Below are positions 34,690 to 46,168 of a DNA stretch of 64,000 bases, piece by piece. Numbering within the stretch: position 1 is the first letter of the stretch; each line of letters starts with the position of its first letter. The notes beneath the pieces were generated by a model. The model saw nothing but the letters and a program-made list of their open reading frames with translations, made no database searches and was not told where the DNA came from. A program made the translations under genes and the position numbers. The stretch covers positions 34,370,723 through 34,434,722 of the forward strand of contig CM075103.1 in assembly GCA_037576195.1 (NCBI GenBank). Direction: 5' to 3'. The DNA comes from Phytoseiulus persimilis. Lineage: Eukaryota > Arthropoda > Arachnida > Mesostigmata > Phytoseiidae.

Positions 34690-35796
34690 CGGTTCGAGAG
34701 TTTACGGTTGTATGAAATCCATGCACATCAGCCCTTACCTTCAAGCGCGAGCGAGCTCAGCGGATCCCAAGTCTCCACCCTCCCATTTTTCCAGGAGTCG
34801 TTTTGTTGCTCCCACGGCAGATCAATACATTGCCTTGTTCAGTCCCAGGAGATCATCCATCGTTTGGTGTGCATCGTTACAATGGAATATCACATGTCCT
34901 ATGTAACCACGCTGATGCCACATCTATTGCATGTCGGTCCCGGGTTGGTGGAGGAAGGGGACCAATACTTTTTCGTAATGAGACCTCCAGCTCTGGCAAG
35001 TGCCAGGAGGGCGGATCTCTTACTATTGTCGAATGTGGACGGTAGTTGTTCTCGACCCCTCGACTCCATTCAATTCGAGTGAGTTCTCACCAGCAATCCC
35101 ATCTATTGGGTCGTTGTCCTGTGTGGCTTTGATCTTATCGTTCAACAGACGATTATAGATGCCGAGGAGTGCTCTCCCAGTCCCATTTGCAATCCGTCGC
35201 AACTGAGTTGAGTTCTTCAGCCGTGGACAGGCTCTTGTCTCAATGTTTTGCGCTTTCAGCATGTCCAGTATCATTCTCGGCCAGCGAGTGACTAGCGTGC
35301 AGCTGATTCGAGCAAACTATTTGATTCCGAGTTTACTCTTGGCGTCTCTCCCGCGCTTCGAAGGATGACCAATTGAGTTCAGACTCAAGGAAGGACCCTG
35401 TGATACCAGTTGCCCTCCGCGTAGCGCGCCGTTGGGTCTCCTCTGACTCGTCGCTTGTCTTCATTGTCATCACAGTGACTGAATTAGCATCTGTTAGTTC
35501 CCACTCCCTGCTTTCCAGGATATCTTCGATAGCTGAGTTGTTCTCAATAGAGAGAAAATTGCGGAGATCAAACTCTGTTGTATTAGGTGATTGCTTTGTG
35601 CGGGAGAAATGAAGCTTCTCCAACAATCGTCGAATCTCGAGGCGAGCTCACAAGCTGGGTGTCAGCTATATCACTCAATTAGCGAATATCCGTCGCCAAC
35701 ATCAGAACCATCATTCAGAGCCCACAGGGCATGCGTGAGACACCCGATGCTCCTAACTTTAAACTCTTGAGATGTCAAGTCGAAAGTGTCGGAAGT
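34690..35796. other. No recognised feature
   Basis: Short open frames only (97 codons on the minus strand at 35333-35626 is the longest outside the MITE candidate). No motif I can name. Confidence 0.4.
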
Positions 35797-35945
35797 ATCC
35801 TCCTATAAATGCTCAATTTCTCATGCACAAGCCGGAAATTATTTCTTGAATGATTCCGGCAGGTTGGAAACGACCCTTGATGGTGGATCTGCGTTTCCGA
35901 GTCGGAGATAATTTTCCGAGTTCCGAGTCTCAGAAATTAATGGCC
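35797..35945. mobile_element. Single arm of the fold-back MITE family
   Basis: This 149-bp segment matches the right arm of the fold-back MITEs at 46169-46550 and 63164-63602, from ATCCTCCTATA.ATGCTC through GAGTTCCGAGTCTC.GAAATT. It is more diverged and has no inverted partner nearby, so it is an old half-element. Confidence 0.75.
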
Positions 35946-36579
35946 AGTCTTGTCTCGCAGAGCACCAAGACGTCCACATCACGTTCATGGAAAATATGGA
36001 AGCCGATTAGGCTACACTGGATTGAGTATCATTCGTATTGAGGAATGAAATACGTATTTTATTGACAGAACTTGTTCCATATCTATTCGCAGTTCGGCTT
36101 CCCTGGAAGCGCTGTGGTCTTCATGCATGGTTCGGGCAACTCTCGTTGAAGCCTCAACTTCGCAGGATTGTTGCCTCCAATCGGCACCGTCTACGTCAAG
36201 GGCCCACCGTCACTCGGTCTTGTCAGTCTATCGATGACTTGAGAGCGGGGGCGTTTCCAAGCCGCACTGGGTTCCGATTCGCCGCGACGTCCTTGTTTGT
36301 TAGGATGCTCCCAGGACGAATTGGGCTTGGCTTGTGCGGGGGACCTCTGTTGGCCCTGAGAACCCTTGAGTTTCCGGAAAGGCTCCGGTGTGAAGGTGCC
36401 TCCCGTCCCACAAGCCGCAGCCTGCGTCTTTCGATGTGGTGCCACATGAGAGGCACGTTCGTCAGCTCTATCCTTCCCTGACGGATTCCGAGCATCATCG
36501 GTTTTACTGAGCCCAGCCATCTCATCTTCCGTGTTTGAATCATCCCAGATTTGTGCCCTGTGCCTGGCGTATCGCCTGT
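35946..36579. other. No recognised gene
   Basis: Minus-strand frames of 106-109 codons (36191-36543) lie just downstream of the LINE ORF1 and may be its decayed 3' part. No endonuclease or RT motif was found. Confidence 0.35.
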
Positions 36580-37540
36580 TTAAAGGACGCGCTTCATTTC
36601 CAGGAGTTCTCTGCGCCTGGCTAACCTTTTCTCCTCCAGCTGTTTGCTCTCCCCGACAGAAAACCTGCGCTCCGAGGCGGATTCCCGGGCCAAATGCCGG
36701 GATGAACGTACAGCCCTAATCATGGTGCACCACGTCAACGAGAGTATATTTGTCTTCTGGGCATTCAGCTCGGCTAGTGGTTCAATGATTTCACCCACCA
36801 CGTCTTCAACACCAACGGGAGTCGTATTATTGAGGGATTTCTCAATATCTCCTGCTCCCATATGCACAAATACATGTAGTTTGTGGTCGGGGAAGTCGTT
36901 TCAGAACTGCCTCGAGCTGCTGACCACGACAGCGACAAGCATGCTCCACTTTGAGCTCACTGAATACATAGTCCCCCTCAAAGTTTCTCTGTAGGTCGAG
37001 CTCTGGCTGCGAGGCTTCAGGATGCCGTAGCTTTCTGTAGGCCTGATCCGTTCACACTGACGCGAATACTTCGGACAGTTTTTCTCTACACGCCTCGAGC
37101 ACTTCATCGAGTGCGATCTCAGAAATCGCATCTGTCATTCTCTGTGCCGCGATTTTACCAGAAAGCTCGGCAGTTTCCACCTTGTCGAGTTCGATTTGTG
37201 CCCTGAGGTTGGCGGCCTGTTCCTCATGAGCTTGGAGTTTCAACTCAAGATCCGCGACCCTTGGCTGTGCTTCGTCTAGGTCCGACCAGAGTTGAACATT
37301 CTCCGTTGCCTTTTCGTCGGCCGTCGTGAAGGACGCCAGGTATTTGTCTTCCCAGGCCTCCAGCTTTGCATCCAGGTTGCCTATGACGGAACACTGTCCT
37401 ACTTCTGCCGCCAGGGCTGTGGCGATTACAGTGAATTTGTCACGGACATGAATGCCTGAAGAGTAGGTCTGATCTGACATGTTTGTGTCGTCTGACATAC
37501 CCACAAAACGGATGCTCGTGGGCTTGCGAATTCTTCCCAC
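36580..37540 (-). pseudogene. CR1-type LINE ORF1 (coiled coil plus esterase-like domain)
   Basis: The minus-strand frame 37540-37052 (162 codons) is acidic and heptad-like (DLELKLQAHEEQAANLRAQI), consistent with a coiled coil. After a frameshift, 36970-36700 gives FVHMGAGDIEKSLNN and EDVVGEIIEPLAEL. This resembles the SGNH/esterase block of CR1- and L2-type ORF1 proteins (pattern vHvGtNDi). In that family the protein binds the element's RNA. Frame breaks make this copy dead, and no ORF2 follows it. Confidence 0.5.
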
Positions 37541-37699
37541 AGACTCGAATCACCGTTTTACACGTCACAAGGTGCTTTCAGCGCCCAGTAAAACTTGAAA
37601 GATCCACTTTTTCGCTCGTGAACGAAAACGTTGCCGCCTACTGGTACCACGCGTGATACCTTTGAAGCCAAAAGGAGCGAGGAGACCCAATCGAGTCGG
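37541..37699. other. Junction between LINE ORF1 and TGS1 fragment
   Basis: Short intervening sequence. Homology to the TGS1-like frame begins only at ATG 37700. Confidence 0.4.
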
Positions 37700-37890
37700 A
37701 TGAGTCTAGATTCTGAGAAGATCCCGCAACACTGTGCTCGGCTCACCCGCAACTTCGCCCTCCTTCTCCCTAGGACTCTTTCAGAGGATCAGCTTGCTAG
37801 AACGGCGGATACGCCGGAGTCTGTTCAGGGCGTCGAACAAGAGCTCACTTCTTCAGGGGAGATCGAAGCCTCCACTCTATCAATAAATTT
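37700..37890 (+). pseudogene. TGS1-like C-terminal fragment
   Basis: The plus strand reads EKIPQHCARLTRNFALLLPR and SEDQLARTADTPESVQGVE, which aligns with residues 441-507 of the TGS1-like protein at 26.3 kb (EKILHHCARFTRNLALLLPR). It includes the same 3' AATAAA, but a deletion removes the final YYGDLV codons. It lacks the SAM and PPWGG motifs, so it is inactive. It shows that the TGS1-like sequence is present at least twice here. Confidence 0.8.
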
Positions 37891-37898
37891 GTCTACGC

Positions 37899-37978
37899 CA
37901 GGGGTCGTCAAACTGTGTGACGCGACACCTCACGGTGCTGCGACTGCCAGCAATGTGGGAAAAGTTTGACGACCTCTA
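37899..37978. mobile_element. 80-bp hAT-type MITE
   Basis: The ends CAGGGGTCGTCAAACT and, inverted, TAGAGGTCGTCAAACT bound 80 bp. Flanking 8-mers GTCTACGC (37891-37898) and GTCTTCGC (37979-37986) differ at one base, as expected for an aged hAT target duplication. It lies nine bases beyond the TGS1 fragment. Confidence 0.65.
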
Positions 37979-38059
37979 GTCTTCGCACATCTTGGGAATT
38001 TACTTCACTTAACGGGAGGGGAGGGTTGAGGAGTCAATCATCGAGTCGAGGGAGGGAGG

Positions 38060-39210
38060 ATACCTCGTGAACATACACCATCGGTAGGAAGTTTGTTGAC
38101 GGAAATGTATTGTATATGATGCTCGACGTTTATCGACCTCTGCCGTCCCCAGATCTTGCTTCCCGCGAAGAACCCGCCCTCAGCGGCTGTGAGAGCGGCA
38201 CGAATACGAGGCATACGATTCGTCAGTTCCTTCACAATCGCGGGGCTGACTTCCGCTCATGCAGTCTGTAGGGCTTTCCCTAGAGTGTCCTCGCTAGTTA
38301 CACTTTTGTCACGGACAGCTCTGTCCAAATGGTGTCCGAGGAGCTCGATGGGATCACAATCAGGACTCTGAGGCGGCCGAGTCATGATCTCCAAATCCGT
38401 TTTGGAATCTCTGGACCATAGATAGCGCTGGTAGATATGGGACTTGTGTTGGCGGTCGTTGTCTCGTTGAAAAATACAGCCACGACCGATGAGATGATTC
38501 CCAATTTGGACAGCTCGGTTGACTAGAATTCTGTGGTAGTACTGCTCGCACATGCGACCTTCGATTTTCATTGAACTACCAACGCGGCCGCCCCCGAAAC
38601 AGCCCCATACCATTGATGAACCACAAACATGCTTCACGGTTGGAACAGAACGAACCAGTTTCAAACGCTCCCCTGCTCGACGGCGAACGTACTGGCGTTT
38701 TCTCGTATTGAACAACTCGAACTTGGATTCATCGGTGGAGAGAACAGTCTGTAGGTCAGGATGGGTTCAACGGTCGTGTTTTTCCGCCCACGCCAGCCGT
38801 TCCTTCCTATTTGCTTCTCGCGGTCGCGGTGTCCGAACAGCTATTCAACCCATCAATCAAGCTCTCCTGAGACGTTTCCTCATTGTGGTCAGTGAAATGT
38901 TACGTGATCAAGATTCCACCAGCTGTGTTCTGATATCTCTGGCTGAGAGGAATCTATCGCGCTAACTCGTAGTAACAATGCACACGTTCTTTTGCTTCGT
39001 CGTTCTAAGGGGAGCCCCAGTTCGCGGCCGGTCACGGTAACCGATCGTCTCCGCGAATCTCTCGAGTTTGACTCGCACGCCATGCACAGAAACCCTTTGA
39101 AGACACGCTATCTCCCTCGAAGCCACGATGGCCGCGTGTTCCTCGGTTGAAAGCTGCTTGCAGGCCGCCACTGTGGAGTAACATCGCCTGAACTGATCGC
39201 TCGACAACAA
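38060..39210 (-). pseudogene. Tc1-like transposase pseudogene
   Basis: Minus strand from about 39190: an HTH region (EEHAAIVASREI, GYRDRPRTGAPLRTT), then LSTDESKFELFNTRKRQYV (first catalytic aspartate, about 38740), HVCGSSMVWGCFGGGRVG, FQRDNDRQHKS (second aspartate) and PPQSPDCDPIELLGH (catalytic glutamate). This is the DD34E order of Tc1 elements. Several stops (in the HTH-to-catalytic link) and frame breaks inactivate it; the part 38715-38257 is still open for 152 codons. Terminal repeats were not identified. It sits where the LINE endonuclease reading stops at about 39215. Confidence 0.85.
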
Positions 39211-39214
39211 CGAA

Positions 39215-39433
39215 CTTCATCAACATCATCTCTCACGTATATAGCCACTCCACCCGCCGAGCCTCCGTCCGGTGAGTTGAAATACGCCGTATATCCATCC
39301 ACACCGCATAGTCTCTCCTCCCACGAGTAGATCCAAGTCTCCGTAAGAACAAGGACATGCGGTCGTTCTCACCGGCTTTGCAACGTCATCAGCAGTTTGT
39401 TTAAGTTGCTCCTGATACTCCTTATGTTAAATA
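39215..39433 (-). pseudogene. LINE ORF2 endonuclease fragment
   Basis: The minus strand reads FNIRSIRSNLNKLLMTL, a TGA, HVLVLTETWIYSW (metal-binding glutamate in TETW) and GYTAYFNSPDGGSAGGVAIY. This is the N-terminal half of an APE-type LINE endonuclease. It lies about 160 bp downstream of the ORF1 below, in the expected order, and is cut by Tc1 sequence. Confidence 0.75.
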
Positions 39434-39592
39434 GACATAACGAGAGTCCCCTCTCACTGCCTCCCCGAAGGCTTGTGCTCTCCATACAATAGACGTGCGT
39501 ACAGAGATGTGAAACATATCACCGAGATCCCGCGAGTAATATCAATCGTTGTTATGATACCATCAGTGAGAATCGAATCGAAGTTCACAACG

Positions 39593-40425
39593 TTACTTGG
39601 TTTTCTGATTAGGTTTCTTGGTTGTACGAGCCTCGCTTGCCTCAATCGTTGCTTTTGAGGGTGCTCTTTTCATGTTATTTCTGGTGGGCCGACTGATCGC
39701 CGCCGCTGGGCTTACGGGATTCAATAGCTTCTTTTCTTTCATCTGATCCTTGAAGACAACAAGTTCTTCCACGGTGCGGAAGACCAGGGACTCCGAAGAA
39801 TCATCCTTCCTGAGCTTCACAGACTGGGTGTCACTGTTCGGGCGACACATCGACCAAGACAACTCTCGTCTGAGAAGCGACGCAGACCTCAGTAAGTGTG
39901 TCAGATGTCTACTCAAATGGAATCGCACCTCGATTCCAGAGTCTCCGTCCAGCCCAATGTGGCCTGCATTTAAGTCGGGCATATTTCTAACCCGATGAAA
40001 GGTCTCCTGAGCATCGGTCCTACACTCAAATGTCGCCAGGATCGGGCTTCCCTCTTTCTTACGGTTCAGCCGTTGTGCACAAATCAGTCTCGAGTTTGCT
40101 TCGGCTCTTGCCAGCAGCTTCCTCACACATGCCTCCGTTTCCCTCCTGGGCTCGTCAACCTTTCCTGGCACTCCAAAGAACAGAAGGTTCGAGGCTCTCG
40201 CGTGCTGCTCATTCTGATTGCTCATAAGTCGAGCAGGGCGGAGCTCTTCTTTAATGTATAAGTTTTCGTGTTCGAGGGAGCTTACTCAGCTTTGGAGATT
40301 ATCCACGGTCGCCCTCAGTCTTCCAATCTCGTCAAGCTTCTCAAGAACTTCTTTCTGTCGGCCGCCATGTCCGCACGAATCGAACGCAGCTCGTTGAGTA
40401 TCTGTTGTGCGTCTGAATTCTGCAT
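39593..40425 (-). pseudogene. LINE ORF1 (coiled coil plus RRM-like domain)
   Basis: ATG at 40425 starts DAQQILNELRSIRADMAADR, a heptad-rich segment that frameshifts near 40350. From 40225 the 210-codon frame gives ASNLLFFGVPGKVDE, ETEACVRKLLARAEANS, LICAQRLNRKKEGSPILATF and a basic C-terminus (RPTRNNMKRAPSKATIEA). The layout, coiled coil then an RRM-like fold then a basic tail, fits ORF1 proteins that package LINE RNA. ORF2 endonuclease follows downstream. The early frameshift disables it, but the RRM part is open. Confidence 0.65.
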
Positions 40426-41747
40426 GTCTGCTGTCAGAAATGTTCAGATGGGCTCGGAGACACTTCGTAACCAAGAAATGCGAGGTATGACCAGATGAAT
40501 TCACAGGATTTCGATGAATCTCCCGGTTGGGCCGGGTCCGTATCACAGTCCCGGCGATCAGCTCATGAATGCATTCCTGCAGACGGAAACTGAGCGCGCT
40601 GAATCCGAATTCCGGAGGGTTTTGTGAGACACCCACTCATTCGCCGAGTGTCGCCATGATGTTCATACCGGGAGTCAAGTGACGAGGACGAAATTCATCC
40701 GTGGGCCACCAATGGACATTGGATGCATCCGTCCCATGTTTCGGAGACTTTCTACACCGCTAAATCCCTTGGAGACCCGAATCCCACGGAATACTGAGAA
40801 ACTTGGAAGTTTGGGCCCCGTTTCAGACACTTGATTCGCCCCGCCTGCGAATTTGCTGCATCTCGGTTGCATTCGAGTGTGGAAGCCGTGACGTCGGGAG
40901 AAACGCGCGCCGAGAGCTGCCTCATCCTTGTAGGCGAGGAATACAACCAAGCTTCCCTCAATGAGAACCGACCGCTCGCCGCTGGACTCTCAGCCTGGAC
41001 TCTGAGTCTGGCCCACGCGGACTTTTTGTCGAATGGGATTCACGGAATATCTGGAGTAAAGAGTACAGGAGTCCTTTCGAACGTGAACATTCCGTCAGCG
41101 AGCGCCAAGACAACTCGAATACCTGGATCGTTCCTTGGAGATTGTCCTCACTTGTTGGACGCCGGAGTCGACCGTGTTGTGAACGGAACGCTGGGAACAG
41201 CATTTGTACTTCGAAAATTGGCGAAGTCTAACAATTTTCATCGAGTTCGGTCTATCCTGAATAGAACAGGGAGAGAAACATTCGTACTCGGACTTCGAGA
41301 TTGTGGGAGCGACATGCTTGACGGAAACTGCAGGTAGAGAGTGATCTCCCTATTTCATGCTTTCTTCAAGGCAGAAGCTTTCTTTCTCCATGCTCAGTTC
41401 GGATTTCAGATCATACGGAAAAGGAAGCAGCTTCAGAGCGCCTCGAATTTCTCTGCTCAGGACAGATGGCTGCACCCTACCGCTGAGATGGCTCAGCTAG
41501 GTGTAAGAACATCTTCTCCATCATTGCTCGAAATGAGTTTATCGTGGAGCTTTCCTCTTGAGTGTTGCATTTCGACTTGATAGAGAATGAGAGATTAGAG
41601 TAAAGATAAAGACAGTTGAAGACATAGAATCAGGAAATGCAGAGTAGTGGACCCCGGCGGAACAAACGGACCGTGGAGGAAAACATTGGATTCGAGTCTG
41701 TAGAGTGCACCTTCCATAGTTCGATGATTTCATTTTTGGATGATGTA
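40426..41747. other. No recognised gene
   Basis: A 168-codon plus-strand frame (40831-41337) is the longest here. Its product has no domain I recognise and the reverse strand is partly open as well. It could be decayed repeat sequence or a lineage-specific gene. Confidence 0.35.
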
Positions 41748-41762
41748 TAGATTTCCCGCAGC

Positions 41763-41998
41763 AAACATTCCCCGCTGGTCTGTAAGAGGAACCCGCGAGC
41801 GATAAAGCGTGCTCTCAACCCGTGAACTCTGAAATTCAAAAATTGGCCGCCTGTCTGTAAGAGGGACCCGCGAATGGTAAATGATTCTCCACAACCTCTG
41901 GACCCTGGTAAACGAAGAAATTGGCTGCGAGTCTGTGAAGGGACCCACAATCGATAAAATATGCTACCCAGCCCATGAACTCTGAAAATCGAAAACAT
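41763..41998. repeat. Tandem repeat, 75-79-bp unit, three copies
   Basis: The phrase GTCTGTAAGAGG(G)ACCCGCGA recurs at 41778, 41853 and, as GTCTGTGAAGGGACCCACAA, at 41932. Each copy is followed by a CC(T/G)TGAACTCTGAAA-type ending. On the minus strand it makes a repeated 25-26-residue pattern (RVHGL...LLQTGGQFL). Confidence 0.8.
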
Positions 41999-43130
41999 TG
42001 AACGCTAATCTGGATATGAGACCTGCGAGACCTAAAAATTCCTGGAAAACTGCAGATTCAAAGAGGTCGAGCTGCGTAGGAATGGTCGCCAGGGAATCCT
42101 TCGTACACGTGGTCGTTTTCCACGAGCCAGTGCTCCAAATCCGGAATGCGTGTTCTTCTTCGCTGTCTGCTAATACTGCAGGAGGCTCGGGCTCCTCCTC
42201 CGGTATGTCCAAATCATCAGGTGCTTGACTCACGGGATCTTCGGGGTTCCCAATACCGGCGTCGTCACCCGTAATTTGGAAGAGTCCGTGACGCGCGAAG
42301 GAGGCTCCAACTCTGAACTTGACCCGATTAATAAATTGTAGTGGAGAGATTTCCTCGGCATCCAATAAATTCCAAGACTGCGAACTGTTAAGTTCGTTGA
42401 GTCTTGTTGCCCGACTCGGCCTCGATCCGATGTGCATGGTCCGGCCGCGATGGATCTTCTGGTCGATGATTATGTCTGCCGCCATCTCCAGGTTCACTGA
42501 AATCAAATTTCAAACTGCAGCGTGTGTACCCAAACGGCGTCGCACTGCAGCGTTGTTTGATTCCACGGCGTTTTTTGGGCGTGCGATTATCCTGTAAACT
42601 GAGAGATCGTCGGGCCCGACCCGAGTTAACCAAAAGGTACGCACGTAGTTCGCGAGTCTCTCGAGTTGCGGATGCGCAAGTTCCGCCGCCGCAGCTGCAC
42701 AGTCTTCTAAGGCAGGCCTGATTTGGGCGGAAGGCAGGAGGGGCAGAGCACAGAAGCCCAGAACGTGTTACAGTACTTCCCCCGGACCACGAGGCTCCGC
42801 AGCCAAACCGATTATAGGAGACCTGGCCATTCGAATTACGCTTTGCGCGTAATGGAACAGACAGCCTCGTTCTAGAGCATGAGGGAATTCCGATTGGGCT
42901 ACGGCCCTGATCGAACTATCCCAATCACTCATAAACTGCTGGACAGCCAAACCTGGACTGGCTGCTTTCAAACACCCGAACACCCACCTGTAGGCAGGGG
43001 CCGACGCGGAATTCATGAGAGCACAAGCCACCATCCCGGCGTGACCCTGCCAGTTCCCATGGATGGTGAATAACTGCGAACACAAATTCCTGGGAACAAC
43101 TTTGTAGGTGGCGTCCGCGTGCATCATCAC
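41999..43130 (-). pseudogene. MULE transposase B, C-terminal two thirds
   Basis: One minus-strand frame from 43130 to about 42000: MHADATYKVVPRNLCSQLF (first catalytic aspartate), MSDWDSSIRAVAQSEFPHAL (second), GCLFHYAQSVIRMA, FWLTRVGPDDLSVYRI, RPKNAVESNNAA, then a long acidic tail (PEEEPEPPAVLADSEEE). This is the MULE order. Only two stops break it, a TAA near 42768 and a TGA near 42508 where the family pattern suggests Trp. The N-terminal zinc finger is missing. A well-preserved but dead copy. Confidence 0.8.
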
Positions 43131-43139
43131 AGCTTCGTT

Positions 43140-45960
43140 AAGCAGCTGGAGCGAGCTAGGTCGTTAGAACGAGCGCATTATGGTCAGCACTATAGAAGCT
43201 CAGAAGGCGCTCACCGTGGACAGTGCGTGTTGTAAGTACTTCGCCGGGCCCGTAGGCGCTTAGCCGAAGTACTCTGCCTGCCCCGAAGGTGCCTGGACGG
43301 TCCGTACTACAGAACCGTCGGAATTCATAGCTGGCGCGCTCTCTCTCCCTCCCAAAAGAATGCGTCCATCAGCCTTGCTCCGGGACTGTGATCGTCACCC
43401 GTTGGGCCAGGAGCCCAGGAGCGCGTGTCCCATCACATGTAAACAAACATGGCGTCTAAACAAAGATGGCGTCTGGAGCGAAGAGAAACGAAAATGGACC
43501 TCAAAAAGACTGGTTCTGTGCTCTGCCCCTGATCGAAACATTTCGGGGCTGTCGTTCACTCGGAATGAATGTGAAATTTCGGAATGTGCCCAATCTTTCT
43601 GCCGGTGGTGTATATCACCTGGTGATTTGCTCAGCCGTTCCGGCCAGAGAAATCCTCCGCATTGAGGAATCACTGACCCTCTAGTCCCCGAAAACCCCCT
43701 CGATTTGTCTCCCCAAGTTCTTTTAAAACGCCTACGTTCAGTGTCCAGCGTCGCAACCGCATAAGCCGCACGGTTGCGGCGACGAAACACCAACAAGACT
43801 TCCAGATAGGATGCTGGGCCTGCACAAGCCCGATACCAAGGCCACAGCGAACCCGGTTTCCCGTTTTCATTTCCTGCAGAAGCTCCCAACTCGCACCCGC
43901 GGGCAGAAGGCCGCCCTGGAATGAAGCAGGGACATTGAGCGGGCTTCACGTCGGATTGCTCGCGGTCTCGGACCAGTGGCAATCCCTCAACGGAGTTCTC
44001 CGTCAACGATTTGGCTTCATTCGCTCAAAAACCGTTCGAAGCTCGTGTGTTCGCTGAAATTCCAAATGCGCTCTTGCTGTCACTCTGCGAACCTCGAAGT
44101 TGTCGACGGACGCATTCCGAATGTTCGGGGTATCGTCGTGCTATGGGCAGGCGAGCGAGCGGTTGCATCGTATTCATGTGTCTGCGATCCCATGAAAAAA
44201 AAGTGTCGAGATGCAGAAGCTCCGGAGTAGAATTCACACAGAGAGGGTTTTTCGAGAAGAAGATAGAACTTCTGGGGAGGGGGTATTCAGCCCACGCGAT
44301 GAATGGACGGGGGTCATTGAAAATAATGGCCAACAAACCATTGAATGAAACTTGTTTCAAGTACAAAGTGTTTGCTTTGAGAATGGGGTCCAGAACGCTA
44401 CGAACTCCCTGACTTACCTGATATGAAAGCCCCACATGGATATGGCGTTCATTCGTTGGAGGGCAGTTGTGACTCGTTGCTTCCAGATACATTCTTGTTT
44501 GTCAAGCTAGCATCGCGCTTCAGTATCTACTGCCATCGGACAGCGTGATACCGAGGAGCTTATGTTGGTGCACAGAGGGGAGGGCTTGTTCTGTATGTAT
44601 TTACGGGTCGCTGTGGTCGTTGACACCGTGACGTGTTAATATGACCCTGGCTCCTTTCGCAGGGTTGAGCGTGAGATTCTTCTTGCCACCGAATCGGTCG
44701 TTATCGATAGTGCTCGCTCAGGTCTTATTGATATTGCCATCGAGACTATGTCGCCGACGAAGGGGAGCTCTCTCACAATTAGAAGCGGCTGGACAAAGGT
44801 TCGATACTCCTGAGTGTCTAGCGCAGATGAGAAAAGAATTATCGTGAACTTCGAACTGGAATGGTTGCGCGCATCGGCCGCAAGAATATTGTTCTCATTC
44901 ACCGGCATTCGAATGGACGGTCTGCAGGAATTCGCGCGGTCGGTATCGGGGCGGTCGGTGTGTAACCACAGGATGAGCCTCTCGCAGTTCTGCCCCACCG
45001 TCCACCGTACTCTCTCCGTTGAGATACGAGAGGATGTTTGCGCTGAACGGCATATAATCAGCATCTTGCGATTCGGGGAACCATTCTTCGCTGCCTTCTC
45101 GAAGATCGCGCATTCTTCTCGAACATGGGAACACCGAATCAGCCCACGAGGATCTCCGAGGATCGCTCGCCGCCTCCTACGACTTCTCACCGCCGAACTC
45201 GAAAAGCTCCACCGGGATTTGCGATAAGCAGTCGCAGACGACTCTTCGAAGCTCCATCCGAAACGGAGCAGGATGTGATAAGTTTGAAGAAAGTCCGTGA
45301 GTGCCCTACGGATTTTGTCGGGGACTCGAAACGACGAAAATGTTTCCATGAAGGATAGTGGTGCACGTTTCTACTCGGATGAGAGGATATTCCTCCGATC
45401 GGGAGCCCCGATAAGGTGACTGCTTCCTGCGTGAGGGAGCCGTCAAATCTTCACTACGCTGTCCGTGAATTATAATCGCGTGTGATAGCAGCTAGCGGTT
45501 CGTAGTTCTAATGTTTCGCTTCTACACATGCGGATGAGGAGCCCGGGGTCTCCTCACCCGCATGAACTTCACTCCGGCCTTCCATTTCAACCCTAACCAA
45601 GCCGAGCGGCGTGTCTTCTGAATCGCTCCTATCGAATAAATCATCTTATCGTTCCATACACATCATTTGCTTCTCTTGTTCTGGGTTCAGGAATCGCCGA
45701 GAGCTACATTCAATCCAAAAACTCGTTTATTCAAAGAAGAGGGGGTCATAAACGCAAGAGTGCTGTATACACTGGGGTACAATATACAAAAGGTGTATGG
45801 CCTTGTAGAGGGGGGCATCTACATAAGGCGGAAGAGTTTGCTTGGTATACGGTTTTCGGCGACCACTGTGCTGACTAGCAAAGACCAGGTGTATTTCACA
45901 GTGTCCCTGCGGCGGAGAGCCTTGGGCCGGACCTAGCGGCCGCTGCGGCGGTTATTTGCG
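43140..45960. other. Unassigned stretch with long but unrecognised frames
   Basis: Minus-strand frames of 203 codons (43395-44006), 155 (44025-44492) and 237 (44636-45349), plus a 137-codon plus-strand frame (44814-45227) opposite the last, are open. I recognise no domain in any of them. The 237-codon frame has a basic, serine- and arginine-rich start and overlaps an antisense frame, which weakens the case for coding. No transposon ends were found apart from a hairpin (43235-43273). Confidence 0.35.
43235..43273. repeat. 9-bp-stem hairpin with inner palindrome
   Basis: AGTACTTCG (43235-43243) pairs with CGAAGTACT (43265-43273). The loop contains CGGGCCCG. Function unknown. Confidence 0.6.
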
Positions 45961-46168
45961 GTCACTACGAAGAATTCATCACAAAGTGTGAACGCAAGCA
46001 TACGGCAGAGCCTTCCCTGACTTGTTCCTCGAGGAGCGGGATGATGGGTCATAGGTCATAGCATTGCAATTGCGGAGTCTTTTTGAGGAGAGCTGCGCCA
46101 TCTCAGTTGCCGAAGGAAGAGTTTTTCGACAGATTCGACGGACTTGCGCGAATATGAATGGTGGGGAA

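Noticed and set aside
44636..45349. Calling the 237-codon frame a gene
   Set aside because: No recognisable domain, an overlapping antisense frame, and no promoter or conservation evidence. Listed only as an open question.
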